Below are positions 1 through 8,425 of a stretch of DNA of 64,000 nucleotides, piece by piece. Numbering within the stretch: position 1 is the stretch's first letter; each line of letters starts with the position of its first letter. The DNA lies in the NCBI RefSeq assembly GCF_020614395.1, contig NZ_CP085324.1:749564-813563 (forward strand). The letters run 5' to 3'. The notes beneath the pieces were generated by a model that saw only the letters and a program-made list of their open reading frames with translations, was not told where the DNA came from and ran no database searches. Source of the DNA: Salarchaeum japonicum. GTDB taxonomy: Archaea; Halobacteriota; Halobacteria; Halobacteriales; Halobacteriaceae. A program made the position numbers and the translations under genes.

Positions 1-182
1 GGACGATGGGGCTGGCGATGGACGGGATGTCGCGGGGGTACGCGTCCGAACCGAACACGGCTACGCTGTTCCTCGGCGGCGCGCTCGTGCTCGTCGGCGG
101 CGCTATCGTCTACGCGGGGTCGCTCGGCATCCTCTACAAGATAATCGCGGACGCCGTGAAACGCGGGAACGAAGTCGCCTAA
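1..182 (+). CDS. C-terminal part of a hypothetical membrane protein
   Basis: An open frame enters from the left edge (first full codon at base 3) and stops with TAA at 180-182. The readable part is about 59 residues. It ends in one clear hydrophobic segment (about residues 22-44, Gly/Ala/Leu/Val rich) followed by a short basic-to-mixed tail ending KRGNEVA. This looks like the last transmembrane helix of a small inner-membrane protein with a short cytoplasmic tail. I do not recognise the family and the N-terminus is outside the window. It ends 36 bp before birA. Confidence 0.6.
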   Translation, partial: TMGLAMDGMSRGYASEPNTATLFLGGALVLVGGAIVYAGSLGILYKIIADAVKRGNEVA

Positions 183-218
183 CGGGGGCTTCTTACCGCC
201 GCGGTCGTACACTCGGGT

Positions 219-1139
219 ATGACCGACACCCGGCAGGCCGTCCTCGCGGCGCTCGCGGACGGCCCCGCGACGGGGCCGGCGCTCGCCGACCGACTCGGCG
301 TCTCCCGCGCGGCCGTCTGGAAGCACGTCGAGGCGCTCCGCGACGAGGGGTTCGGCGTCGAGAGCACGGACGACGGCTACGAACTCACCGAGGTTCCCGA
401 GTACGGCGCGGACGCGGTGGCGTTCGGCCTCGACGCGCCGTTCGCGGTCGAGTACCACGACACCGTGGCGAGCACGAACGACCGCGCCCGCGAGCTCGCC
501 ACCGACGGCCGCGAGAACGTCGTCGTGCTCGCGGACCGCCAGGTGGGCGGACGCGGCCGCCGCGACCGCGCGTGGGAGTCGCCCTCCGGCGGTGTCTGGA
601 TGAGCGTCGTCCTCCGCCCCGACATCCCGCCCGCCCGCGCGCCCCTCCTCACGCTCGCGATGGCCGTCGCCGTCACCGACGCCGCCCGCGCACACGGCGT
701 GGACGCGACCATCAAGTGGCCGAACGACGTCCTCGTGAGCGACGGGAAGCTCGCCGGGATTCTGACCGAGATGGAGGGCGAGTCCGGCCGTGTGTCGTGG
801 GTGGTCGTGGGCGCGGGCGTGAACGCGAACGTCGACCCCACCGACCTCTCCGAGGGCGCGACCAGCCTCCGGAACGAGGCGGGGCCGGTGGAACGCCGGG
901 TGTTCGTGCAGCGCGTCCTGGAACGGTTCGACGCCCTCCGCGGCGACCTCGACGGCGTGCTGGCGGCGTGGCGCGAGCGCACGAGCACGCTCGGCCGCCG
1001 GGTTCGCGTCCACCTCCCGGACGGCGACCTCGTCGGCGAGGCGGTGGACGTGACCGAGACGGGCGCGCTCGTCGTCGAGTCCGAGGGCGAGCGGCGGGTG
1101 GTGCACGCGGGCGACTGCGAGCACCTCCGGCCCGTTTAG
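219..1139 (+). CDS. birA: Biotin--[acetyl-CoA-carboxylase] ligase with N-terminal HTH (BirA-type)
   Basis: This enzyme activates biotin with ATP to biotinyl-AMP and transfers it to the lysine of biotin carboxyl carrier proteins. The 306-residue protein begins with a winged-helix domain (about 1-55, including SRAAVWKHVEAL). The catalytic core follows with the biotinyl-AMP loop GRGRRDR at 111-117, KWPND at 166-170 and KLAGIL at 177-182. A small SH3-like C-terminal domain (about 260-306) is also visible. The HTH suggests it may also act as a biotin-responsive regulator, as in bacterial group II ligases; that is inference. The length is normal for group II. The ATG at 219 follows the upstream gene by 36 bp, and the stop overlaps the convergent usp gene by 4 bp. 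Confidence 0.93.
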   Translation: MTDTRQAVLAALADGPATGPALADRLGVSRAAVWKHVEALRDEGFGVESTDDGYELTEVPEYGADAVAFGLDAPFAVEYHDTVASTNDRARELATDGRENVVVLADRQVGGRGRRDRAWESPSGGVWMSVVLRPDIPPARAPLLTLAMAVAVTDAARAHGVDATIKWPNDVLVSDGKLAGILTEMEGESGRVSWVVVGAGVNANVDPTDLSEGATSLRNEAGPVERRVFVQRVLERFDALRGDLDGVLAAWRERTSTLGRRVRVHLPDGDLVGEAVDVTETGALVVESEGERRVVHAGDCEHLRPV

Positions 1140-1576
1140 TCCTCGACGCGAACGGTGAGAACGGGGACGTGACTGGAGCGCACGACCTTCTCCGCGACGC
1201 TCCCGAGGAGGAGGCGGTCGATGCCGCCGCGGCCGTGCGTCCCCATCACGATGAGGTCGATGTCGTTGTCCTCGGCGTACCGGACGATTTCGCGGCTCGG
1301 CGTGCCGTTGAGGAGCACGCGCTCGACGGGCACGCCGGAGTCGGCGGCGACCTCGGCGACGGCGTCGATGGCCTCCTCGCCCTCCTCCGCGAGCAGGTCT
1401 GAGACGCCCTCCGTGGTGGTTTCGGCCCCCAGGGACGCGAAACTCGCGGTGTTGACGACGTAGACGGCGTGCAGGGTCGCGTCGTGTTCCGCCGCGAGCG
1501 AGACCGCGTGTTCGACCGCGCGACGCGTCTCCGCGGAGCCGTCGGTCGGCACGAGAACCCGGTCGTAGAGCCCCAT
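1136..1576 (-). CDS. Universal stress protein, UspA family
   Basis: This is a 146-residue cytoplasmic single-domain UspA protein. It starts with the usual beta strand YDRVLVPTDGS. Near the C-terminus it keeps the ATP-binding signature G-2X-G-9X-G-S (G112, G115, G125, S126), so it belongs to the ATP-binding subclass. Members of this family protect cells under stress through poorly defined partners. It lies 26 bp downstream of the amidohydrolase gene on the same strand and may be co-transcribed with it. It converges on birA with a 4 bp overlap of stop codons. A second, more divergent UspA is encoded at 21260-21664. Confidence 0.9.
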   Translation of the reverse strand: MGLYDRVLVPTDGSAETRRAVEHAVSLAAEHDATLHAVYVVNTASFASLGAETTTEGVSDLLAEEGEEAIDAVAEVAADSGVPVERVLLNGTPSREIVRYAEDNDIDLIVMGTHGRGGIDRLLLGSVAEKVVRSSHVPVLTVRVED

Positions 1577-1602
1577 TTATGTGTGAATGAGTCGCACGCG
1601 GC

Positions 1603-2625
1603 TTAACTCTTGAGGAGGACGCGCTTCACGTCGCTCTCGCCCGCGCGCCGCACGACCGCGCGCACGGCGTCCTGGTAGCCCGCGAGGTTGTCCGAGTCGC
1701 CGTCTAACACGAGCAGGCGCGCGTCCCGGCCCTCCTCGATGGTGCCGTAGTTCCGGTCGAGTATCTCCGCGCCGTTCCGCGTCGCCATCCCCAGTATCTC
1801 GGGCGCGGTGCAGTCGCTGAGTTTCGCCGCGAACTCCATCTCGCGGAACATCGAGGGGCTGTTGAGGAAGACGTTGTCCGTCCCGAGCGCCACCGTCGTG
1901 AAGTCGCTCAGCTCCGCGATATCGGGGAGGCCGACGCCCGTCGTGAGGTTCGAGCGCGGACACACCGCGATGGGGATGTCTTCGTCCGTTACTCGCGTGA
2001 GGTGTTCCGGTTCGGCGTGCACCATGTGGACGAGCAGGTCGGGGTCGAGGTCGATGGCGGGATGGATGTCGGTGGCGTCCGCCTCGCCCGCGTGAATCGC
2101 GAACGGCTTCCCGGCGTCCCGCGCGGCGTCGCGCTCCGCGCCGAACTGGTCGTCGTTCGCGCCCGTCGCGCCGTACCCGTCCGCCACCGGCAACACCTCG
2201 TCGGCGTCGCCGCGCCCCATCACGAACGGCCGGAGCGCGCGGCCCTCCGCGGCCTCGTGGAGCATCTCGACGCCGCGCCGGCCGCCCTCCCGGAACTCGA
2301 TGAAGTCGGAGGTTCCCGTCGCCTCCATGAACGACATCGAGCGCGCCATCGCCGCCACCAGCTCCGAGCGGGACGCCTCCCGGAGGAGTCGGTGCTTGAG
2401 GCCGCCCGGCGGCGCGACCAGTTCCTCAAGCGTCAGCCCGCGCCCGGCCTCCTTCGCGATGGAGTCCCCGATGTGGGTGTGCGCGTTCACGAACGCCGGC
2501 AGCACGATGTCCTCGGAGTCCGTCTCGCACGCTTCGACCGCCGCGATTTCACCGTCCTCGACGACGACGCGACCCTCGACTGCGTCGAACGTCGGGCCGG
2601 CGAGGATGGTGCCTTCGAGTTCCAT
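1603..2625 (-). CDS. Amidohydrolase family metal-dependent hydrolase (cytosine deaminase / chlorohydrolase type)
   Basis: This 340-residue TIM-barrel amidohydrolase has a small beta-sandwich made of both termini. Metal ligands are visible: the HxH motif NAHTH (H49, H51), H178 in IHAGE, H203 in VHAEPE and D250 in GTDN. That pattern fits the subtype III deaminase/chlorohydrolase group, which binds one metal (usually Zn or Fe) and hydrolyses ring C-N or C-Cl bonds. IHAGE supports a deaminase-like acid-base Glu. The substrate cannot be read from the sequence; a nucleobase or pterin-like ring is plausible. The length is shorter than typical cytosine deaminases (about 420). It precedes usp on the same strand. 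Confidence 0.85.
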   Translation of the reverse strand: MELEGTILAGPTFDAVEGRVVVEDGEIAAVEACETDSEDIVLPAFVNAHTHIGDSIAKEAGRGLTLEELVAPPGGLKHRLLREASRSELVAAMARSMSFMEATGTSDFIEFREGGRRGVEMLHEAAEGRALRPFVMGRGDADEVLPVADGYGATGANDDQFGAERDAARDAGKPFAIHAGEADATDIHPAIDLDPDLLVHMVHAEPEHLTRVTDEDIPIAVCPRSNLTTGVGLPDIAELSDFTTVALGTDNVFLNSPSMFREMEFAAKLSDCTAPEILGMATRNGAEILDRNYGTIEEGRDARLLVLDGDSDNLAGYQDAVRAVVRRAGESDVKRVLLKS

Positions 2626-2649
2626 ACGCGGTGTCGGGCCGCCGTCGCC

Positions 2650-3897
2650 TTATTCGTTGTAGTCGTCGAGGCTCGCGTACTCGCCCGTCGTGGTCTCGCT
2701 CACGAGCGCGCCGTCCACGTCGAGGCCGAGCACGCGCTCCGCCGCCCGCCCGACGGGTTCGGTGAGGTCGTCCGGCGCGTACACGCCGAGCCGCCACTGT
2801 TCGCGCTGAGCCATCTGGAGCGCGCGAACGAGCGTGGACTGCTCGTCCAGCCGCCGGATTTCGCCGTTCACGAGCACGCCCGTGGTGGACTCCCGCATCG
2901 ACGGCTGGCCCTGCACGTCCAGAACCACGTGCTCGCTCTCCACGCCGGCGTCCGCGGCGATGTCGTCCTCGAACGCGCGCACGGTCTCGTGGTCGGGGTC
3001 GAACAGCGGTTCCTCGGGGTCGAACACGTCCTCGGCCACGTCGTCCAGTTCCGCCCAGACGGCGCGCTTGTAGAGGTCGCGGTCGGCGAGCCGGTCGGCG
3101 AGCGCGCGCGACGCGTCGTGTCCGCGGAGGCGGACGAGGAGTTCGTAGTCGTCCATCCGCCGCAGCTGTTCGCCGGTCACGTCGCCCGTTTCGAGGAGGC
3201 GTTCGCTCGCCCGGCGCAGCATCGCCTTGGAGATGCGGGCGACGTGGTGGCTGTACACGGTCGGATTCATCAGCGCGCGGGCGAGCAGGAGGGACTCCGC
3301 GGTCTGGACGTTCCCCTCCTTGAGGACGAGGCGGCCGTCGATGAACGTGAGCTCCCGGACGAGCCGGCCGGTGTCGATGGTGCCGTAGGGGACGCCGGTG
3401 TGGTGGGCGTCCCGGACGAGGTAGTCCATCCTGTCCACGTCGAGTTCGCCCGCGACGAGCTGGCCGAGTTCGTCCTCGCCGGTGACGAGCGCGGTCACCC
3501 GCGCGGGGTCGAGGCCGTGGTCGTCGAGCACGCCCGCGATAGGCTCAGTTTCGACGAGGCCGGCCACGTCGTCGTGGTACTTGCCGGTGCGTCGGTGGAT
3601 GAGGTCTTCGACGTTGTGGCTGTAGGGGCCGTGGCCGATGTCGTGGAGGATGGCGGCGGCGCGCACGCGCTCGGCGCGCGGGCCGTCGATTCCCAGGTGG
3701 GCGAGCGCCTGCGACGCGAGGTGGTAGACGCCGAGGCTGTGTTCGAAGCGCGTGTGGTTCGCGGAGGGGTAGACGAGGGAGACCGTGCCGAGTTGCTTGA
3801 TGCGGCGCAGTCGCTGGACGGCCGGCGTGTCGAGGAGGGCGGCGGCGACGCCCTCGACCTCGATGTGGTCGTGGACGCTGTCCTTCACCGTGTGCAT
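2650..3897 (-). CDS. HD-domain phosphohydrolase (dGTPase-like)
   Basis: This 415-residue protein has an N-terminal HD domain. Metal ligands are visible as H53 (FEHSLG), the H85-D86 pair in ILHDIGHGPYSH, and a later Asp in DVDRMDYLVRD. That arrangement matches the archaeal/bacterial YdhJ/SAMHD1-like group that hydrolyses dNTPs or related phosphate esters. The motif LGTVSLVYPSANHTRFEHSLG is the classical opening of this family. The start was set at ATG 3895-3897 because the family begins just before DSVHDHI; the frame stays open far upstream only as antisense of cofD. The exact nucleotide substrate is not shown. It is divergently oriented from cofD, with a 90 bp intergenic space. Confidence 0.87.
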   Translation of the reverse strand: MHTVKDSVHDHIEVEGVAAALLDTPAVQRLRRIKQLGTVSLVYPSANHTRFEHSLGVYHLASQALAHLGIDGPRAERVRAAAILHDIGHGPYSHNVEDLIHRRTGKYHDDVAGLVETEPIAGVLDDHGLDPARVTALVTGEDELGQLVAGELDVDRMDYLVRDAHHTGVPYGTIDTGRLVRELTFIDGRLVLKEGNVQTAESLLLARALMNPTVYSHHVARISKAMLRRASERLLETGDVTGEQLRRMDDYELLVRLRGHDASRALADRLADRDLYKRAVWAELDDVAEDVFDPEEPLFDPDHETVRAFEDDIAADAGVESEHVVLDVQGQPSMRESTTGVLVNGEIRRLDEQSTLVRALQMAQREQWRLGVYAPDDLTEPVGRAAERVLGLDVDGALVSETTTGEYASLDDYNE

Positions 3898-3987
3898 ACG
3901 TCCGGGTTCGCCGGCATCACGTAAAAACGACCGGACAGGACGGCCGGCGGCGCAAGCGTTTAGCGCGCGGCGGCCGCACTCCCGGGT

Positions 3988-4977
3988 ATGGTGACGTTTC
4001 TCGCCGGCGGCACGGGGACGCCGAAACTCCTCGCCGGCGCGCGAAGGGTGTTCGACGGCCCGCACGCGGTGGTGGGGAACACGGGCGACGACGTGGAACT
4101 CGGCGGCCTCCTCGTCTCGCCGGACATCGACACCGTGCTGTTCGACGGCGGCGGCGTGCTCGACCGCGAGACCTGGTGGGGAATCGAAGGCGACACGACG
4201 GAGACCCACGACGAACTGACGCGCCTCGCCGCGGAGGCCGGTATCGACGCCGAACCCCGTTATCTTCCGCCCGAAAAGCAGACCACGGGTCGAGACATCG
4301 CGCGCTGGCGGCGGTTTTCGGGCGCGTGGGAGTTCATGGAACTCGGCGACCGGGACAGGGCGGTGCACGTGTTCCGGACGAGCCTCCTCGACGAGGGGCG
4401 CTCGCTGACCGAGGTGACGCGGACGCTCGCGGACGCGTTCGACGTTCCGGAGGACGTGGTGCCGATGAGCGACGACCCGGTGGCGAGCATCGTCCACACG
4501 CCCGAGCGCGAACTCCACTTCCAGGAGTACTGGGTCGCGGAGCGCGCCGAACCCCCGGTGGAGCGCGTGGAGTTCCGGGGCGCGGCGGACGCCGAGGCGA
4601 GCGATGCGGCGCTCGCGGCGGTGCGGGAGGGGCCGGTGGTGGTCGGGCCGTCGAACCCGATTACGAGCATCGGGCCGATGGTCGCCCTGGACGGCCTGCG
4701 GGACGCGCTCCGCGACGCGACGGTGGTGGCGGTGTCGCCGTTCGTGGCGGACGAGGTGTTCAGCGGCCCCGCGGCGGAACTCATGGAGGCCAAGGGGTAC
4801 GAGGCGAGCACGCGCGGCGTCGCGGACGCCTACGACTTCGCGGACGCGTTCGTGCTCGACACCGACGACGGCACCGACCTCGCGCGCCCCGTGGTGCGGA
4901 CGGACACGCGGATGGACGACGACGCGGACGCTCGACGGGTCGCGGACGCCGTCCGGGACGCGCTGGAGGTGGCGTAG
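3988..4977 (+). CDS. cofD: 2-phospho-L-lactate transferase (CofD, coenzyme F420 biosynthesis)
   Basis: CofD transfers the lactyl-phosphate (or related C3) moiety of an activated guanosine donor onto Fo to give F420-0. The 329-residue length is normal. The N-terminus carries the family hallmark GGTGTPKLL (7-15), which binds the nucleotide phosphates. Further family segments are [16 protein letters not shown] and [11 protein letters not shown]. It is the first gene of a four-gene run: the next gene starts at GTG 4977, sharing the last base of the cofD stop. F420 production in haloarchaea fits the F420-associated zincin encoded at 58175-59125. Confidence 0.95.
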   Translation: MVTFLAGGTGTPKLLAGARRVFDGPHAVVGNTGDDVELGGLLVSPDIDTVLFDGGGVLDRETWWGIEGDTTETHDELTRLAAEAGIDAEPRYLPPEKQTTGRDIARWRRFSGAWEFMELGDRDRAVHVFRTSLLDEGRSLTEVTRTLADAFDVPEDVVPMSDDPVASIVHTPERELHFQEYWVAERAEPPVERVEFRGAADAEASDAALAAVREGPVVVGPSNPITSIGPMVALDGLRDALRDATVVAVSPFVADEVFSGPAAELMEAKGYEASTRGVADAYDFADAFVLDTDDGTDLARPVVRTDTRMDDDADARRVADAVRDALEVA

Positions 4978-5714
4978 TGTTCGAGCCACGGGTCGCGCTC
5001 GCGAGCCTGAGCGGCGACGCGGACGCCGCGTGGGCGCGCGACGCGAGCGAGTACGCGGGCCTCGCGCTCCTCGGCGGCCTCGCGCTGGACGACGCGACCC
5101 GCGCGGCCGCCCGCGAGATGGTTGCCGACCGCGACAGAACCGAGTTCCTCCCCGACGACCCCATCGACTTCCTCGCGAGCGAACTCGACCGCGTCGCGGA
5201 CGCTCCCATCCGACCCGGGTTCAACGTCCGGACGACGACGCTCGCCCCGCTCCGCGCCGCCGCCCGCGAGTGCGCCGCGCGCGACGCCGTCCTCGAAGTG
5301 AACGCGCACTGCCGCCAGTCCGAGATGTGCGCCGCCGGTGCGGGCGAAACCCTCCTCCGGGACGCCGACCGCCTCGCCGCGCAGGTGGCGGCCGCGAGCG
5401 ACGCGGGCGCGACCGTCTCGGTGAAGGTTCGCGCCGAGGTCGAGGGCGTCGATCTGCCCGCGCTCTCCCGGGAACTCGACGCGGCGGGCGCGGACTGCCT
5501 GCACGTGGACGCGATGGACTCAGAGTCCGTGATTCGGGACGTACGCGAGTGCTTCGACGGATTCCTGGTGGCGAACAACGGCGTGCGCGGCCGCGAGACC
5601 GCCCGCGAGTACCTCGACTACGGCGCGGACGCGGTGTCGGTGGGGCGGCCGAGCGACAACCCGCGCGTCCTCGCGCGCGTCCGCGACGCCATAGGGGAGT
5701 GGTTCGATGCGTAG
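4977..5714 (+). CDS. Dihydrouridine synthase-like TIM-barrel flavoprotein
   Basis: This is a 245-residue TIM-barrel protein of the Dus superfamily. C-terminal FMN-phosphate binding strands are visible (VANNGVRG, GADAVSVGRPS). The usual catalytic N-x-GCP motif is replaced by VNAHCRQSEMC (about 109-118). This form is typical of a shorter archaeal subgroup, so true tRNA dihydrouridine synthesis is uncertain. The start is GTG at 4977, which overlaps the final G of the cofD stop codon; no ATG lies nearby in frame. The stop lies 8 bp inside the next gene. The operon with CofD and CitG/DUF447 proteins suggests a role in cofactor chemistry at least as much as in tRNA modification. Confidence 0.75.
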   Translation: MFEPRVALASLSGDADAAWARDASEYAGLALLGGLALDDATRAAAREMVADRDRTEFLPDDPIDFLASELDRVADAPIRPGFNVRTTTLAPLRAAARECAARDAVLEVNAHCRQSEMCAAGAGETLLRDADRLAAQVAAASDAGATVSVKVRAEVEGVDLPALSRELDAAGADCLHVDAMDSESVIRDVRECFDGFLVANNGVRGRETAREYLDYGADAVSVGRPSDNPRVLARVRDAIGEWFDA

Positions 5715-6543
5715 CCACGCCGCGAACGCCGAACTCGCGCTCCTGCTCGAAGTCGCGGGCACGCCGAAACCCGGGAACGTCGACCGCCACCGCGACTTCC
5801 CGGACTTGCGGTTCGAGCACTTCCTCGCGGGCGCGGTCGGCGCGCGCCCCGGCCTCGACGACGCCGAATCCGGCGCGCCCGTGGGTGAGGCGTTCGAGCG
5901 CGCGGTCGCGGGGATGAGCGAGCAGTCGGGCGGGAACACCCAGTTCGGCTGTCTGCTCCTCCTCGTCCCGCTCGTCCGCGCCGCGGCCGAGCGCGGCCTC
6001 ACCCCCGAGTCCGTCACGCACGTCGTCGAGGACACCACGGTCGCGGACGCCGCCGGGTTCTACCGCGCGTTCGACCACGTCGCGGTGGCCGTCCCCGACC
6101 TCCCCGACGACGCGGACGCGCTCGACGTGCGCCGGGGGAGCGACGCCGTCCCCGAACTCGAAGCCCGCGGCCTCACACTCTACGACGTCATGGCGGAGAG
6201 CGCGCCCGCGGACGGGAACGCGGTCGAGTGGGTCGGGGGGTTCGAGCGGACGTTCGCCGCCGCCGACCGCATCGAGGCCGGCGCGGGGTCGATACTCGAC
6301 CGCGCCGCCGACGCCTTCCTCTATCTGCTCGCGGACGAACCGGACTCGCTCGTCGCCGGCCAGCACGGCCGCGAGGTCGCGCGCGAGGTGTCGAGTCGGG
6401 CGAGCGAACTGCTCGACGCGCCGGACGCGGACGTCGCCGCGTTCGCGGACGACCTCGTGGCGCGCGACATCAACCCCGGAACGACCGCCGACGTCACGAG
6501 CGCCGCGCTGTTCGTCGCGCTCGAACGCGGGGTGGCGGTGTGA
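5707..6543 (+). CDS. CitG/MdcB-like triphosphoribosyl-dephospho-CoA synthase family protein
   Basis: This 278-residue helical protein belongs to the family of 2-(5''-triphosphoribosyl)-3'-dephospho-CoA synthases. Visible motifs are TPKPGNVDRH near residue 19, SGGNTQFG near 77, and a C-terminal DINPGTTADV that matches the conserved NPGTxAD(L/V) signature. In bacteria the family makes the prosthetic group of citrate lyase or malonate decarboxylase. No such lyase genes are nearby, so the substrate is probably different; kinase- or ligase-like action on a cofactor precursor is inference. The ATG at 5707 lies 8 bp before the upstream stop, and the gene overlaps DUF447 by 4 bp, so translation is probably coupled. 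Confidence 0.82.
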   Translation: MRSHAANAELALLLEVAGTPKPGNVDRHRDFPDLRFEHFLAGAVGARPGLDDAESGAPVGEAFERAVAGMSEQSGGNTQFGCLLLLVPLVRAAAERGLTPESVTHVVEDTTVADAAGFYRAFDHVAVAVPDLPDDADALDVRRGSDAVPELEARGLTLYDVMAESAPADGNAVEWVGGFERTFAAADRIEAGAGSILDRAADAFLYLLADEPDSLVAGQHGREVAREVSSRASELLDAPDADVAAFADDLVARDINPGTTADVTSAALFVALERGVAV

Positions 6544-7139
6544 GCGACTGGCCCGCCGACCTCCGCGGCGTCACCGAGACCGTCGTGACGACGCTCGGTC
6601 CGAACGAGCGGTGGAACGCCGCCGCCCTGGGCGTGCACGCGCCGCGGAGCGACGCGGACAGCGACGCTCCCGCGACGGCGACGACATGGGGGCGGACGCG
6701 GACGCGCGGGAACTTCGAACGCCGCGGGGCGGGCTACGTGCAGTTCACGACCGACCCCGTGGTGTTCGTGGAGGCGGCGCTCTCGATTCAGGAGACCGAC
6801 GACCCCGTGCTGGACGCGGCGGACGCCTGGGCGCGCGTCACGGTCGAGCGCCTGGAGTCGGGGAACTCGGGGGGGACGGAGTGGGTGGAGTGGGCGTTGC
6901 GGCCGGTCGAAACGGGCGTGGTTCGGGAGTCGGTGGCGACGACGAACCGCGGGTACTACGCGGTCGTGGAGGCGACGGTGGCGGCGTCCCGGCTGGACGT
7001 GCCGGCCTACGACGCGGCGGTGCTCCGGGAGCGCCTCGACTACTTCGCGGACGTGGTCGAACGCTGTGGCGGCGAGCGCGAGCGCGAGGCGATGGCGCTC
7101 GTCGCCGAGTACAGCGCGTACGAGAACGAATCCTTTTAA
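6540..7139 (+). CDS. DUF447 family protein (flavin-binding-like beta-barrel fold)
   Basis: This 199-residue archaeal DUF447 protein begins MSDWPADLRGVTETVVTT. It carries the family's split-barrel start (GPNERWNAAALGVHA), a central VQFTTDPVVFVEAAL segment, and a C-terminal ERLDYFADVVERCGG helix. The fold is related to FMN-binding pyridoxamine oxidase-like barrels; the reaction is unknown. GTG at 6540 was chosen because it overlaps the upstream TGA as GTGA and gives the expected N-terminus. It is the last gene of the cofD operon. Homologues of CitG-like and DUF447 proteins recur near pterin/methanofuran-type cofactor genes in other microbes (recalled, not verified here). Confidence 0.8.
   Translation: MSDWPADLRGVTETVVTTLGPNERWNAAALGVHAPRSDADSDAPATATTWGRTRTRGNFERRGAGYVQFTTDPVVFVEAALSIQETDDPVLDAADAWARVTVERLESGNSGGTEWVEWALRPVETGVVRESVATTNRGYYAVVEATVAASRLDVPAYDAAVLRERLDYFADVVERCGGEREREAMALVAEYSAYENESF
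7131..7139 (+). promoter_or_regulatory. TATA-like element for rps17e
   Basis: The T-rich motif TCCTTTTAA sits 25-33 bp before the S17e start codon and covers the stop codon of DUF447. This is the spacing expected for a haloarchaeal TATA box serving a leaderless or very short-leader mRNA. Confidence 0.5.
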
Positions 7140-7163
7140 CGCTCGGCGGAACAAACCCCCGGT

Positions 7164-7343
7164 ATGGCCATCAAGCCCGACTACGTCAAGAAGACGGGGA
7201 ACATCCTCATGGAGCGATACCCCGACGCGTTCAGCCGCGAGGACTTCGAGCACAACAAGGACGCCGTCGTGGAACTGACGAACATCGAGTCGAAGGAAGT
7301 CCGCAACCGCATCGCGGGCTACATCACGCACAAGCGACAGTAG
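7164..7343 (+). CDS. rps17e: 30S ribosomal protein S17e
   Basis: This is a 59-residue small-subunit ribosomal protein starting [20 protein letters not shown], and the whole chain matches archaeal S17e. Typical features are the basic N-terminus, the [35 protein letters not shown] body and the length of about 60. It binds 16S rRNA in the small-subunit head/beak region. It lies 24 bp after DUF447 and 50 bp before asd. An S17e-asd neighbourhood is frequent in haloarchaea (general recollection). The gene is short but complete. Confidence 0.95.
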   Translation: MAIKPDYVKKTGNILMERYPDAFSREDFEHNKDAVVELTNIESKEVRNRIAGYITHKRQ

Positions 7344-7393
7344 TTTTCCCCGCAACCGAAGCGCTTTGAACGGCCTCCCGACTAAGGGAGGGT

Positions 7394-8425
7394 ATGGTAA
7401 ACGTAGGCGTACTCGGAGCGACTGGTGCCGTCGGACAGCGATTCATCCAGTTGCTCTCCGAGCACGACGAGTTCGAGCTGACGACCGTCACCGCGAGCCC
7501 CGAGTCCGCGGGCGACACGTACCGGGAGGCGGCGAAGTGGCGGGTGGACACGCCGATTCCCGAGGACGTGGCGACCCTCGAAGTCCGGGAGACCGACCCG
7601 GACGCGATTCCGGACGACGTCGACCTCCTCTTCTCCTCGCTCCCGTCGTCGGTCGCGGAACGCGTCGAACACGGCTTCTGTGAGGCGGGCTACGTGGTGT
7701 CCTCGAACTCCTCGAACGAGCGCACCGCGGACGACGTGCCGCTCGTCATCCCCGAAGTGAACGCCGACCACCTCGACCTCATCGAGGTGCAGCGCGACGA
7801 GCGCGGCTGGGACGGCGCGCTCGTGAAGAACCCGAACTGCTCCACCATCACGATGGTGCCGACGCTCGCGGCGCTGGACGCGTTCGGCCTCGACACGGTG
7901 CACGTCGCCACCCTCCAGGCGGTGTCCGGCGCGGGCTACTCGGGCGTCACGTCGATGGAAATCCTCGACAACGTCCTCCCCCACATCGGCGGCGAGGAGT
8001 CGAAGATGGAGTCCGAGTCCCGGAAGCTCCTCGGCGAGTTCACGGGCGCGGAAGTGGACTGGCACGACGTGGACGTCTCCGCGTCCTGCAACCGCGTCCC
8101 CACGCTCGACGGCCACCTGGAGAACGTCTGGGCGGAACTCGACGACGACCCGACCGTCGAAGCGGTCGTGGACGCCTTCGAGGACGCGGCCTCCCAGGAC
8201 TTGCCGAGCGCGCCCGACCCCCTGATTCACGTGTTCGAGGAGCCCGACCGGCCGCAGCCGCGTCTCGACCGGATGCTCGGCGGCGGGATGGCGGTCGCGG
8301 CGGGCGGCGTCCAGCAGACGGAGAGCGGGATTCAGTACAACACGCTCGCGCACAACACCATCCGCGGCGCGGCGGGTGCGAGCGTGCTGAACGGCGAACT
8401 GCTCGCGCGCGACGGCTGGCTCTAG
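7394..8425 (+). CDS. asd: Aspartate-semialdehyde dehydrogenase
   Basis: This enzyme catalyses NADPH-dependent reduction of aspartyl-4-phosphate to aspartate semialdehyde, feeding Lys, Met, Thr and Ile synthesis. The 343-residue protein has the NADP loop GATGAVG (8-14), the catalytic Cys149 in NPNCST, and the acid-base His241 in RVPTLDGHLE. The mid-chain segment SGAGYSGV is also conserved. The architecture is that of the archaeal/fungal type of Asd rather than the E. coli type. The start ATG at 7394 gives the canonical beta strand MVNVGVLGATG. It converges on the D-2-hydroxyacid dehydrogenase gene with a 4 bp overlap (CTAG). Confidence 0.95.
   Translation: MVNVGVLGATGAVGQRFIQLLSEHDEFELTTVTASPESAGDTYREAAKWRVDTPIPEDVATLEVRETDPDAIPDDVDLLFSSLPSSVAERVEHGFCEAGYVVSSNSSNERTADDVPLVIPEVNADHLDLIEVQRDERGWDGALVKNPNCSTITMVPTLAALDAFGLDTVHVATLQAVSGAGYSGVTSMEILDNVLPHIGGEESKMESESRKLLGEFTGAEVDWHDVDVSASCNRVPTLDGHLENVWAELDDDPTVEAVVDAFEDAASQDLPSAPDPLIHVFEEPDRPQPRLDRMLGGGMAVAAGGVQQTESGIQYNTLAHNTIRGAAGASVLNGELLARDGWL

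Noticed and set aside
2002..3924. A 640-codon plus-strand frame opposite the amidohydrolase and HD genes
   Set aside because: Composition is that of antisense shadow (Val, Glu, Arg, His rich) with no recognisable domain.
3898..4989. N-terminal extension of the HD phosphohydrolase gene
   Set aside because: The frame is open upstream but is the antisense of cofD; the conserved HD chain begins at MHTVKDSVHDH.
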